The position numbers were made by a program, and so were the translations under genes. Source: Gammaproteobacteria bacterium (GTDB lineage: Bacteria; Pseudomonadota; Gammaproteobacteria; SZUA-229). From it: 21,948 bases of DNA. Location of the stretch: assembly GCA_023136715.1 (NCBI GenBank), contig JAGLQT010000039.1, positions 1-21,948 on the forward strand. Reading direction: 5' to 3'. Of the stretch, positions 15,361 to 21,948 are shown piece after piece. Within the stretch, counting starts at the first letter, position 1. Each line of letters starts with the position of its first letter. The notes under the pieces are model-generated. The model made no database searches, had not been told where the DNA came from, and was given only the letters and a program-made list of their open reading frames with translations.

Positions 15361-17187
15361 ATGACGTTAGGCACACGTATCAGTCTCGTTGCAGCAGTCA
15401 CCATTTTGAGTGTGGTTGCGGTCATTATCATTGATGCCAGAATGTCGATTGCTGAAGTGGAAGAAAGATTCCGTGATGAAGCGATTACCGGCAAAACAGT
15501 TTTATGGTCAAAGATTATCAGTAGTGAAACCGATCACATGCTGGCCAATATTCAAAGTCTGAGTAGTAATCGTGAAATGCTATCGGCGCTCAAGAAAAAT
15601 AATAAATCCGATTTATATGAAAATGCCATCACAAGCTATGAGTTGTTGAGTTCGAACCAGGTTCTTACACGTTTACAACTCGCTGATATGAATGGCGATA
15701 TTCTGTTTTCTGCGCCCAATGAGTTTTCCGGTGTGACACAAAAAAACACGGTGAAAGAAGTGCTGAATACCGGCAAGGCTAGCTATGGTGTTGAGCTGGA
15801 TGATGATAATGTTCCAGTAGTTTCTGCTGCTTTCCCTCTGTATTTAGGTGGCAGACAAATTGGAGTAAGCATCTATATGAGAAACCTTCAAGCGGCCATT
15901 GAAGATTTCAAGAAAAATGATCAGTCAGAAAACTTCATCGTGAATGCGGAAGGAAACGAAGTATATGCAACACAAGCTGATATGTTCGCTGGTTTGCAAT
16001 TAGAACTACCGAAACTTGGAGAATATTCTGTTTCAATGTCTGAATTTGATGAGCGACTGTATACCGTGGTCACTCAATCGATTATTGATTCAAAAGGTGC
16101 TGCGCTTGCTTATCTTGTGAGTGCAAGAGATCGCACAGAAAGTTATACCTACGAGCGACGGCTTGTAGCGGCAACTTATACCTTCAATGGCCTCCTGCTT
16201 ATCCTGGCAGTTCTTGGGCTGTTCTGGTATCTGAAAGAACTAACCAGACCTTTGGAGAAAATTTCGACGGCGATGGAAGAAATTGCTGACGGTGACGGTG
16301 ACTTAACACAGCGCATGGAGGTGACTGGGACAGAGGAATTGCTAAAGCTTGCGACGGCATTCAACAAATTTGTGGATAAAATTGAGCGTGTAGTGAGTGA
16401 TGCCAGAACTAATCTGGATTCAATCAATAATCTTGCCAGGCAAACGGCTGATGGTAATGCCGATTTAGCAAGACGTACTGAAATAGAAGTATCGAATCTG
16501 ATTAAAGCATCGGCTTCAATGAAGGGAATAACGAATTCTGTTAAACAAAATGCAGATCTTTCTGAAAATGCCGCTGAAATTTCCGAGAAGGCAAAATCCA
16601 GTGTGCAGGACGCAGCATTAGCATTGACTATGGTTATTGGCTCAGTGGAGATGATTGATAGTGGTAGTGAAAAAATGGATGGCATTATCCAGATCATTAA
16701 TGAAATTGCTTTCCAGACTAATTTGCTGGCACTTAATGCTTCTATTGAGGCGGCGCATGCGGGTGAGAGGGGTAAGGGGTTTGCAGTGGTGGCGAGTGAG
16801 GTGCGTAGTCTAGCGCAACGTTCAGCTATCGCTGCAAAGGAGATTGGTGTGTTGATCAGAGGTAATATTGAGAATGCCAGGGAAGGCTCTTCTCTGGTTG
16901 AAGGAGCGGCAGAAACTTTGGGTGAAATGGCGGGTGAAATCCAGAAGGTTGCCTCCTCAATTTCTGAGATTTCACAAACATCTCGTGATCAGGCGAATGA
17001 TATTGATCAGGTTAACCGCGCTGTTCTTGAGATAGAAGAAATGATGCAACAAAATACTTCCATGGTAGAAAAAGTAGCGACCGCGAGTGATATGGTTGAT
17101 CAAAAATCAACAGAATTAAATAATATGATGCAGTATTTTAAGATCGATCAAACCAGCAAGAGTTCGGATCTAGTTGTCAGGGATTAG
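15361..17187 (+). CDS. Methyl-accepting chemotaxis protein with periplasmic Cache-like sensor
   Basis: A 608-residue transmembrane chemoreceptor. First membrane segment about 8-24, periplasmic sensor about 25-268 with a PAS/Cache-like pattern (LQLADMNGDILFSAP, VPVVSAAFPLYLGGRQIGVSIYM), second segment about 270-290, HAMP about 291-343, then the cytoplasmic coiled coil. The signalling tip EIAFQTNLLALNASIEAAHAGERGKGFAVVASEVRSLA spans about 448-485 and is the CheA/CheW contact region. There is no C-terminal NWETF-like CheR/CheB tether. The ligand cannot be told from sequence. A TTAGGGG lies upstream of the ATG. No other chemotaxis genes are nearby, so it is an orphan receptor feeding a pathway encoded elsewhere. 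Confidence 0.95.
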   Translation: MTLGTRISLVAAVTILSVVAVIIIDARMSIAEVEERFRDEAITGKTVLWSKIISSETDHMLANIQSLSSNREMLSALKKNNKSDLYENAITSYELLSSNQVLTRLQLADMNGDILFSAPNEFSGVTQKNTVKEVLNTGKASYGVELDDDNVPVVSAAFPLYLGGRQIGVSIYMRNLQAAIEDFKKNDQSENFIVNAEGNEVYATQADMFAGLQLELPKLGEYSVSMSEFDERLYTVVTQSIIDSKGAALAYLVSARDRTESYTYERRLVAATYTFNGLLLILAVLGLFWYLKELTRPLEKISTAMEEIADGDGDLTQRMEVTGTEELLKLATAFNKFVDKIERVVSDARTNLDSINNLARQTADGNADLARRTEIEVSNLIKASASMKGITNSVKQNADLSENAAEISEKAKSSVQDAALALTMVIGSVEMIDSGSEKMDGIIQIINEIAFQTNLLALNASIEAAHAGERGKGFAVVASEVRSLAQRSAIAAKEIGVLIRGNIENAREGSSLVEGAAETLGEMAGEIQKVASSISEISQTSRDQANDIDQVNRAVLEIEEMMQQNTSMVEKVATASDMVDQKSTELNNMMQYFKIDQTSKSSDLVVRD

Positions 17188-17211
17188 GTTTTTAATTTTT
17201 TACTGTCATGA

Positions 17212-17225
17212 CGATAAATTTATCG
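17212..17225. repeat. 14-bp perfect palindrome downstream of the chemoreceptor gene
   Basis: CGATAAATTTATCG is self-complementary and lies 25 bases after the stop codon of the chemoreceptor gene. It has no T-run after it, so it is not a typical intrinsic terminator. It could be a protein-binding site or chance. Confidence 0.35.
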
Positions 17226-17302
17226 GGACTAAATCCTTCCTAACAATTTGACTGAAGCATTGCAGGGATGGATGGAGTAAGAGCATGCTGTTGCATGGAA
17301 AA

Positions 17303-17350
17303 GCGTACGCTGCAATGTGCTGGGTTTATTGCAACGTACGCATTTTTCTT
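17303..17350. terminator. Bidirectional intrinsic terminator between convergent genes
   Basis: Arms GCGTACG and CGTACGC, continued by TGCAAT and ATTGCA, form a 14-bp stem with one C-A mismatch (17303-17316 with 17328-17341) around an 11-base loop. On the plus strand it is followed by ATTTTTCTT, ending transcription from the chemoreceptor gene. On the minus strand it is followed by TTTTCC, fitting the end of the secreted-protein gene. Confidence 0.8.
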
Positions 17351-17358
17351 AAACCCTA

Positions 17359-17742
17359 TTAGGGTTGTGCTGGAGTTTCTCCTGCCGGTGTCTCTGTTGC
17401 TGGTTCTGCTTCCGGCGTCACTTCTGCAGCCTCTGGCTCTGGCTCTGCTTCAGTTTCAGATTTAGTACAATCCCACCCCCAGGAGCCCAATTTGGCAACA
17501 AAGCCTTCTGCTTTTTCTTCGCAGTAAGCCACCTGGTTTTCCGCAGACCAAAGCGTCTGCATTTCTACACCTTCAGTTTCTTTGGTGTAGTTCACGTTAC
17601 AGGCAGTTTCGCCAGAATCAGAATATTCAATCTCAACTGTTCTTATTAAATCATCATGAGTACAGCTCCATGTGTTAGCGAGTGCACCTGTGGGCGCTAC
17701 TACTACTGCTGCAATAGCAATAAGTCGGATAATATAATTCAT
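17359..17742 (-). CDS. Small secreted four-cysteine protein with acidic Pro/Glu/Ala tail
   Basis: A 127-residue protein of unknown function. Residues 1-22 form a clear signal peptide ending GALA. The mature part has a compact domain (about 23-95) with four cysteines (27, 48, 74, 92) that could make two disulfides, and notable aromatic spots WSCTHDD, TLWSAENQVAYCEEKA and GSWGWDC. Residues 96-127 are a low-complexity tail of Glu, Pro, Ala and Thr, likely disordered. A GAGAGAGG precedes the ATG by about 12 bases. The pattern resembles conserved hypothetical exported proteins of gammaproteobacteria as I recall them, but no function is known to me. It is probably periplasmic. Confidence 0.82.
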   Translation of the reverse strand: MNYIIRLIAIAAVVVAPTGALANTWSCTHDDLIRTVEIEYSDSGETACNVNYTKETEGVEMQTLWSAENQVAYCEEKAEGFVAKLGSWGWDCTKSETEAEPEPEAAEVTPEAEPATETPAGETPAQP

Positions 17743-17877
17743 GTGATATATAACCTCTCTCTGATATTTGATTGTTGTCCTTACAAATACTGGAGTATGA
17801 CTAAACCAGTGTTTTGGAGAGTAGCAGAAATGTAGAAAGGTGAATAGGGTATGAAGATAGCTGTGATCTGATTCCTA

Positions 17878-18042
17878 TTATTTTAATTTCTTCTTTTTCG
17901 CCGCTTCGGTATTCTTGGCTTTGTCACTAAAAACAAACTTCCCCGCAAGCACGCAGCCTTTCATGCCTGGGTCGCAGGTTTTGTTTTCTACGCGTTGACA
18001 TTTGCCTTTTGATTCGTGAGGACAACCCCAGCCACCGCTCAT
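17878..18042 (-). CDS. 54-residue cysteine-rich protein of unknown function
   Basis: This short frame starts at the ATG 18042-18040 and ends at the TAA 17880-17878. The four cysteines (7, 15, 23, 30) occur in GWGCPHE, KGKCQRV, KTCDPGMKGC, and the C terminus is a Lys-rich tail ending AAKKKKLK. It has no signal peptide, so it is likely cytoplasmic; the spacing of Cys and His9 would suit a small metal-binding fold, which is inference. A TAGG lies eight to nine bases upstream. The absence of stops, high Cys/Gly content and the gap it fills between the secreted protein and hsp20 support it as real. I recall similar small proteins as conserved hypotheticals in gammaproteobacteria. Confidence 0.72.
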   Translation of the reverse strand: MSGGWGCPHESKGKCQRVENKTCDPGMKGCVLAGKFVFSDKAKNTEAAKKKKLK

Positions 18043-18110
18043 GTTCTGTACCTATTGCTTATCGAGTTTGTGACTTTATCAGTCTTAAGTTAAATGCAAT
18101 TTGATCTAGA

Positions 18111-18136
18111 ATAAAAAAGACCCGCTGGCGCGGGTC
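18111..18136 (-). terminator. Intrinsic terminator of the hsp20 gene
   Basis: On the minus strand GACCCGC and GCGGGTC form a perfect 7-bp G/C-rich stem around the loop GCCA, followed at once by TTTTTTAT. It sits 28 bases past the hsp20 stop codon. Confidence 0.92.
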
Positions 18137-18164
18137 AAAAACTCTAAGGAGAGTCAGGAGTAAT

Positions 18165-18602
18165 TTAGTGTTTAACGCTAATGCGTCTAGCCTGTGCCAC
18201 TTCCTGTTTAGGAATGGTGATTTTCAACACGCCATGTTCTGAGTGGGCTTCGATTTTGTCGGCATTGGCGGTTTCCGGTAAGGTGAAGCGTCGATAGAAA
18301 ACACCATACTGACGTTCGACACGGCGGAAATTTTCTTTCTCGGTTTTCTCTTCAGTGTTGCGTTCACCTTTTACAGTTAACACGCCATTGTCCATTGAAA
18401 CATCAATGTCTTCCGGTTTTACACCAGGAATATCGGCGAGTAATTTAAAGCTGCTTTCATCTTCGGTAATATCAACCGAAGGAGTCCAGTTAGCGGTTGC
18501 TACATTGGCATCATCTTCGCTGCCATAGCAGGCGGTTGGATTATTTAGCTCGCGATTGAGCTGGTCAAAAATGCTCCATGGGTTGCGTCTTACTAAGCTC
18601 AT
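18165..18602 (-). CDS. Small heat-shock protein, Hsp20/alpha-crystallin family
   Basis: A 145-residue Hsp20 of the bacterial class with N terminus MSLVRRNPWSIFDQLNREL. The alpha-crystallin domain spans about 38-135, with LLADIPGVKPEDIDVSMDNGVLTVKGER and the conserved HGVLKITIPK. The C-terminal I-x-V motif (ISV, 141-143) is present for oligomer contacts. It is an ATP-independent holdase that binds unfolding proteins. A well-spaced GAGG precedes the ATG, a sigma-32-like promoter lies upstream, and a strong terminator follows, so it is a single-gene transcript. Confidence 0.95.
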   Translation of the reverse strand: MSLVRRNPWSIFDQLNRELNNPTACYGSEDDANVATANWTPSVDITEDESSFKLLADIPGVKPEDIDVSMDNGVLTVKGERNTEEKTEKENFRRVERQYGVFYRRFTLPETANADKIEAHSEHGVLKITIPKQEVAQARRISVKH

Positions 18603-18643
18603 ATCGTTTACCTCATACAGGTTAATCGTTGTTCGTGACTACT

Positions 18644-18671
18644 ATTTAGGGATGTATTTTTTGATTACAAG
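18644..18671 (-). promoter_or_regulatory. Sigma-32-like heat-shock promoter of hsp20
   Basis: On the minus strand CTTGTAA (18671-18665) and CCCTAAAT (18651-18644) are separated by 13 bases. The sigma-32 consensus is CTTGAAA and CCCCATnT, so six of seven and most of the -10 positions agree. The element is about 45 bases upstream of the hsp20 start. Confidence 0.6.
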
Positions 18672-18780
18672 GGCCAGGCACAAATATTTTCTGTGAAATA
18701 TCCAGGCTAAAATAATTTTTTTTGTAGGACTGGGTTTGGTACCATCTGTTTTTTAATTTGATGAATAAAGAGCGATAGCT

Positions 18781-19857
18781 GTGACAGATAAACTTTTGAA
18801 CTGGATTCGACCTGAGATTCGTGCGCTGAATGCCTATCATGTGGCTGATGCCCGTGGCCTGACCAAGCTGGATGCGATGGAGAATCCTTACACGCTGGAT
18901 GAGTTGACGGGGCATTGGCCGGAGGTGCTGGCGGCAGCGGAGATTAATCGGTATCCCGATCCTTCGGCGGCAGTGTTGCGTGAAAAGTTGTCGCAGACGA
19001 TGGATGTGCCCGAGGGTGCAGCGACGGTATTGGGTAATGGTTCGGATGAGTTGATTCAGATGCTGGCGATGGTGGTCAGTGGTAAGGATCGATGCATCAT
19101 GTCGTTCGACCCCGGTTTTGTGATGTACAGGATGATCGCTGAATTCGTTGGTATGGACTATGTTGGTGTGCCGCTGGATGAAAGTTTTAACCTGGATATG
19201 GTGGCGACGCGTGCGGCGATTGAAAAACACCAGCCTGCGATTATTTTTATTGCTTACCCGAATAATCCAACGGCTAATTTATTTAACGAAGCGAACATTG
19301 AAGAGATTCTGAAAATCGCGCCAGGTCTGGTGGTGGTTGATGAGGCTTATCACCCATTTGCGCAAAGTAGTTTTATGTCACGTCTGCCCGAGTACGAACA
19401 ATTGCTGGTCATGCGTACGGTGTCAAAAATGGGATTGGCGGGTTTGCGTCTGGGCATGCTTGCAGGTGCGCCTGAACTGATTCAGGAAGTTGATAAAGTG
19501 CGGCTGCCTTACAATATTAATGTGCTGACTCAGCAGGCTGCATGTTCTGCGCTGGAGTACGTGTCTGTATTAGATGAGCAGGCGGCCTTGATTAGGGCTG
19601 AGCGTGAGACTATGTTGAAGGCCTTATCTGATATGTCTGCGGTTGAGGCTTTTCCGAGCAGGGCTAACTTTATTTTATTCAGATTGTTGCAGCATGATGC
19701 GGCCAGTGTATTCGCATCGATTCGTGATCAGGGTGTTTTGATCAAGAATATGAACGCCCAGACGGGCGCGTTGAAAAACTGCCTGCGAGTCACTGTTGGC
19801 AAGCCGGAAGAAAATGCGGCGTTCCTGTTGGCACTGGAAAAAGCACTGGCGGCCTAG
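18781..19857 (+). CDS. hisC: Histidinol-phosphate aminotransferase
   Basis: A 358-residue PLP-dependent class I/II aminotransferase. Seen: LGNGSDELIQML (cofactor phosphate site), YPNNPT at 159-164, Asp187 and Tyr190 in VVVDEAYHPF, and the Schiff-base Lys216 in TVSKMGLAGLRLGML. It converts imidazole-acetol phosphate to histidinol phosphate, the step before the reaction preceding HisD. The start is a GTG at 18781 with a weak purine stretch upstream. It stands alone, separated from hisG-hisD by about 3.9 kb, so it needs its own promoter in the 178-base gap shared with hsp20; TTGATT-18-TATTTT (18661-18690) is a weak candidate. Confidence 0.95.
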   Translation: MTDKLLNWIRPEIRALNAYHVADARGLTKLDAMENPYTLDELTGHWPEVLAAAEINRYPDPSAAVLREKLSQTMDVPEGAATVLGNGSDELIQMLAMVVSGKDRCIMSFDPGFVMYRMIAEFVGMDYVGVPLDESFNLDMVATRAAIEKHQPAIIFIAYPNNPTANLFNEANIEEILKIAPGLVVVDEAYHPFAQSSFMSRLPEYEQLLVMRTVSKMGLAGLRLGMLAGAPELIQEVDKVRLPYNINVLTQQAACSALEYVSVLDEQAALIRAERETMLKALSDMSAVEAFPSRANFILFRLLQHDAASVFASIRDQGVLIKNMNAQTGALKNCLRVTVGKPEENAAFLLALEKALAA

Positions 19858-19869
19858 AGCATCTCTGAT

Positions 19870-21006
19870 TTATTCCTGAGTCATTGTTGGTCGCTGCCCG
19901 AGCACTGCTTGGATCTTGAAGCTTTGCCGCTGACGTAAGCCGGTCACTTCTATGGTATCTCCTGGTAGGCCGTTGGCGACGATGTTAAGGATGTCCTGGG
20001 CTGATTCGATAATCTGCCCATTCATGTGGGTGATAATGTCGCCCGGTTTTAAGCCGGCTTTATCACCAGGGCCTAGTGCATCGACTTCGGTGACCAGAAT
20101 ACCGGTGATTTTCTTGAGCCCCAGTTTGTTAATAATCGGCGGTGTTAATGCCTGACCGCCCACGCCCAGCCAGCCTCGAACCACATAACCATATTTGACG
20201 ATTTGACTTAGAACGCCGATGGCTAAGTCGATAGGGATGGCAAAGCCGATGCCATTGAAGCTGCCTGTTTCGGTGAATATAAGTGAGTTTATGCCGACAA
20301 GCTCGCCTTTATCATTAATCAGTGCACCACCTGAGTTGCCGGGGTTGATGGCGGCATCGGTTTGCAGAAAATTTTCATAGGTGTTGGCGCTGACCTCGGT
20401 GCGGCCGGTGGCGCTGATGATGCCCTGGGTCACGGTCTGGCCAATTCTAAAGGGGTAGCCAATGGCCAGGGCAATGTCGCCAATGTTGAGCTGGCTGATG
20501 TCGGCAATGTGAGCCTGGGGTAAATTGTTGAGATCAATTTTTAAAATTGCCAGGTCGGTTTCAGGGTCATCACCGATTAGGTGGGCGATGGTTTTTCGGC
20601 CATCGTTCAATGAAACCTGAATGCTTTCTGCTTCCTTGATAACGTGATAATTGGTGGCGATATAGCCGCGTGCATCAAGGATAACCCCAGAGCCTGAGCT
20701 GATGCTGGTTTTAAATTGAGGAGTATGGGGTGATTTTGGGCCAAGAAATTTTTCCAGTATTTTTTCATTAGCGTTTAGTTCTGTGCTTTTTTTCAATCGC
20801 GCGACCTGAATACTGACCACCGAGGGGGCGGCGCGCACCACTGCCTGTGAAAATCCGGTCTTTAATGCCTGCTTTTGGGTCTGAGGGTTTTTATCTGGAA
20901 AGGAGAGTTGAATGTAGCCCTGTAGTAATAAGAATATCAGGCTTAGAAAAAGCCCCAGCAGTCCCCAGTTGAGAAAGTAGCTAATAATTGTCTTTTTATT
21001 GTTCAT
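19870..21006 (-). CDS. DegS/AlgW-type periplasmic serine protease
   Basis: A 378-residue trypsin-like protease of the HtrA family with one N-terminal membrane anchor (about 13-30) and a single PDZ domain (about 270-370). Catalytic triad: His121 in TNYHVIKEAE, Asp151 in ETDLAILKI, Ser225 in NPGNSGGAL. One PDZ plus an uncleaved anchor is the DegS/AlgW layout, whereas DegP/DegQ have two PDZ domains. By family it senses misfolded outer-membrane proteins and makes the first cut in the anti-sigma factor RseA/MucA to release sigma-E. No rseA-like gene is nearby. It is convergent with hisC, with 12 bases between them, and divergent from petA. Confidence 0.94.
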   Translation of the reverse strand: MNNKKTIISYFLNWGLLGLFLSLIFLLLQGYIQLSFPDKNPQTQKQALKTGFSQAVVRAAPSVVSIQVARLKKSTELNANEKILEKFLGPKSPHTPQFKTSISSGSGVILDARGYIATNYHVIKEAESIQVSLNDGRKTIAHLIGDDPETDLAILKIDLNNLPQAHIADISQLNIGDIALAIGYPFRIGQTVTQGIISATGRTEVSANTYENFLQTDAAINPGNSGGALINDKGELVGINSLIFTETGSFNGIGFAIPIDLAIGVLSQIVKYGYVVRGWLGVGGQALTPPIINKLGLKKITGILVTEVDALGPGDKAGLKPGDIITHMNGQIIESAQDILNIVANGLPGDTIEVTGLRQRQSFKIQAVLGQRPTMTQE

Positions 21007-21114
21007 TGAGGTTGATCTATCTCATTGTTTCTATTGGTTCTATCATAAAAAACTTGGCTGTATGGGCTACATAAGCTAAGCTACCGCGGCTTTGTGAAGG
21101 GTCTAGTTCCATTT

Positions 21115-21144
21115 TTGACGCTTTGCACGTTCTGATTGTATGTC
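21115..21144 (+). promoter_or_regulatory. Candidate sigma-70 promoter for petABC
   Basis: TTGACG (21115-21120) is a good -35 (five of six), followed after 18 bases by the weak -10 TATGTC (21139-21144). It would leave a leader of about 70 bases before petA. The 214-base gap is shared with the divergent protease gene. Confidence 0.3.
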
Positions 21145-21220
21145 ACTTTTGGGCTGATTCAACGCTTGATGGTCACAAAAGTACAACAATAGCCTAATTT
21201 AATAATGCGGAGATTTATAA

Positions 21221-21817
21221 ATGTCTACCGATACTGTGAATAAAGGTAAACGCAGATTTCTGGTCACATCCACCTCGGTTGTAGGTGCGATTGGTGCTGG
21301 TTTTGTTGCTGTTCCTTTTGTATCTTCATGGATGCCCAGTGAGCGCGCCAAAAATGCGGGTGCTCCTATAGAAGCTGATATCAGTCGCCTTGAAGAAGGT
21401 CGTATGATGACAGTGGAATGGCAGAGTAAACCAGTCTGGATTGTTCGTCGTTCAGAAAAAACACTATCTGATCTTGAATCAAATAATGCTACTCTGCAGG
21501 ATCCGGCTTCTGAGAAGCTTGAGCAGCAGCCTGATTATGCCAAAAACCAGCATCGTTCTATTAAAGAAGATGTGCTGGTTCTGGTGGGTATTTGTACTCA
21601 TCTGGGTTGTTCGCCAACTTTCCGTCCGGACATCGCGCCGGCTGATCTGGGTGAAAACTGGTTGGGTGGTTTCTTCTGCCCTTGTCACAGTTCAAGGTTT
21701 GATATGGCGGGTCGTGTATTCCAGGGTGTTCCTGCACCGACTAATCTAGTCGTACCGCCACATTACTATGTGAGCGATAACGTCATTCTCGTAGGTCAAG
21801 ATGGGGAGAGCGCATAA
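21221..21817 (+). CDS. petA: Ubiquinol-cytochrome c reductase Rieske iron-sulfur subunit
   Basis: A 198-residue Rieske protein. An N-terminal twin-arginine signal anchor KRRFLVTSTS followed by a hydrophobic segment (about 12-35) sends the folded protein across the membrane by the Tat route. The cluster motifs are CTHLGC (Cys125, His127, Cys130) and CPCHS (Cys153, Cys155, His156): Cys125, His127, Cys153 and His156 bind the 2Fe-2S cluster, and Cys130-Cys155 form the disulfide. In the bc1 complex it carries electrons from ubiquinol to cytochrome c1. A CGGAG lies eight bases before the ATG. Its stop overlaps the petB start as TAATG. Confidence 0.97.
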   Translation: MSTDTVNKGKRRFLVTSTSVVGAIGAGFVAVPFVSSWMPSERAKNAGAPIEADISRLEEGRMMTVEWQSKPVWIVRRSEKTLSDLESNNATLQDPASEKLEQQPDYAKNQHRSIKEDVLVLVGICTHLGCSPTFRPDIAPADLGENWLGGFFCPCHSSRFDMAGRVFQGVPAPTNLVVPPHYYVSDNVILVGQDGESA

Positions 21818-21948
21818 TGGGTAAGTTACTAGGTTGGGTTGATGATCGTTTTCCATTGATGAAAATGTGGAATGAGCATCTAGCCGAATATTACACACCG
21901 AAGAATTTTAATTTCTGGTACTTTTTTGGTTCATTAGCGCTGTTGGTG
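21817..21948 (+). CDS. petB: Cytochrome b of the bc1 complex (partial, first 44 residues)
   Basis: The ATG at 21817 overlaps the petA stop by one base and the frame is open to the window end. The visible start (MGKLLGWVDDRFPLMKMWNEH, then YYTPKNFNFWYFFGSLALLV) matches the amphipathic N terminus and the beginning of the first membrane helix of bacterial cytochrome b. The heme ligands lie beyond the window. Cytochrome c1 (petC) is expected next. Confidence 0.95.
   Translation, partial: MGKLLGWVDDRFPLMKMWNEHLAEYYTPKNFNFWYFFGSLALLV

Noticed and set aside
16176..16697. 173-codon antisense frame inside the chemoreceptor gene
   Set aside because: Shadow of the strongly supported sense gene; Ser/Ala/Ile-rich composition with no recognisable motif.
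17351..17367. AACCC-TATTA-GGGTT hairpin at the stop codon of the secreted-protein gene as its own terminator
   Set aside because: Only a 5-bp stem and no T-run after it on either strand; the stronger hairpin at 17303-17341 serves this role.
18646..19230. 194-codon antisense frame over the start of hisC and the hsp20 promoter
   Set aside because: His/Arg/Ile-rich low-quality sequence typical of an antisense shadow of hisC.
21007..21115. GGAACTA on the minus strand upstream of the DegS-like gene as a sigma-E -35
   Set aside because: No TCnnA-type -10 is present 15-17 bases downstream, so a sigma-E promoter is not supported.
1..21948. CRISPR arrays, tRNA/rRNA genes, insertion sequences, prophage genes
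   Set aside because: No spaced repeat array, cloverleaf, transposase, integrase or phage structural protein was recognised anywhere in the window.

Overview
The window is ordinary chromosomal DNA from a Gram-negative bacterium, almost certainly a gammaproteobacterium outside the Enterobacterales. The evidence is the classic divergent pair of envelope clusters (yrbG-kdsD-kdsC-lptC-lptA-lptB-rpoN-hpf-ptsN facing mlaFEDCB-murA), a DegS/AlgW-type protease, and petA-petB of a cytochrome bc1 complex. Two traits separate it from E. coli. An hprK kinase gene sits between ptsN and rapZ, and the ATP phosphoribosyltransferase HisG is the short form. No phage, transposase, tRNA, rRNA or CRISPR array was seen.

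Layout. Positions 1-8267 (minus strand) read, in transcription order, as yrbG, kdsD, kdsC, lptC, lptA, lptB, rpoN, hpf, ptsN, hprK and rapZ (cut by the window edge). This run makes Kdo for LPS, builds the cytoplasmic and periplasmic parts of the LPS export machine, and then encodes sigma-54, a ribosome hibernation factor and the nitrogen-PTS/HprK/RapZ regulators. Positions 8488-14845 (plus strand) hold mlaF-mlaE-mlaD-mlaC-mlaB-murA-hisG-hisD: retrograde phospholipid transport, the first step of peptidoglycan precursor synthesis, and two histidine enzymes. The ibaG gene that separates mlaB and murA in E. coli is absent.

Positions 14846-18780 look like an accessory island separating hisD from hisC. 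It holds a decayed rhodanese-like gene (about 15063-15323, not intact in any frame), a methyl-accepting chemotaxis protein, a bidirectional terminator, a small secreted four-cysteine protein, an unannotated 54-residue cysteine-rich protein (17878-18042) and an Hsp20 gene with a sigma-32-like promoter and a strong terminator. Positions 18781-21948 return to core genes: hisC (plus), the DegS/AlgW-like periplasmic protease (minus), and petA with the first 44 codons of petB (plus).

Start codons. Several envelope genes use non-ATG starts: kdsC, lptC, lptB and mlaE use GTG and mlaF uses TTG. Stop-start overlaps (lptA/lptB, hpf/ptsN, petA/petB, mlaF/mlaE, hisG/hisD) suggest translational coupling. 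I found no convincing new multi-gene system. The items most worth a second look are the rhodanese remnant, the 54-residue cysteine-rich protein, a 19-bp-periodic CA-rich leader without a Shine-Dalgarno before kdsD, and a perfect inverted repeat that includes the rpoN start codon.
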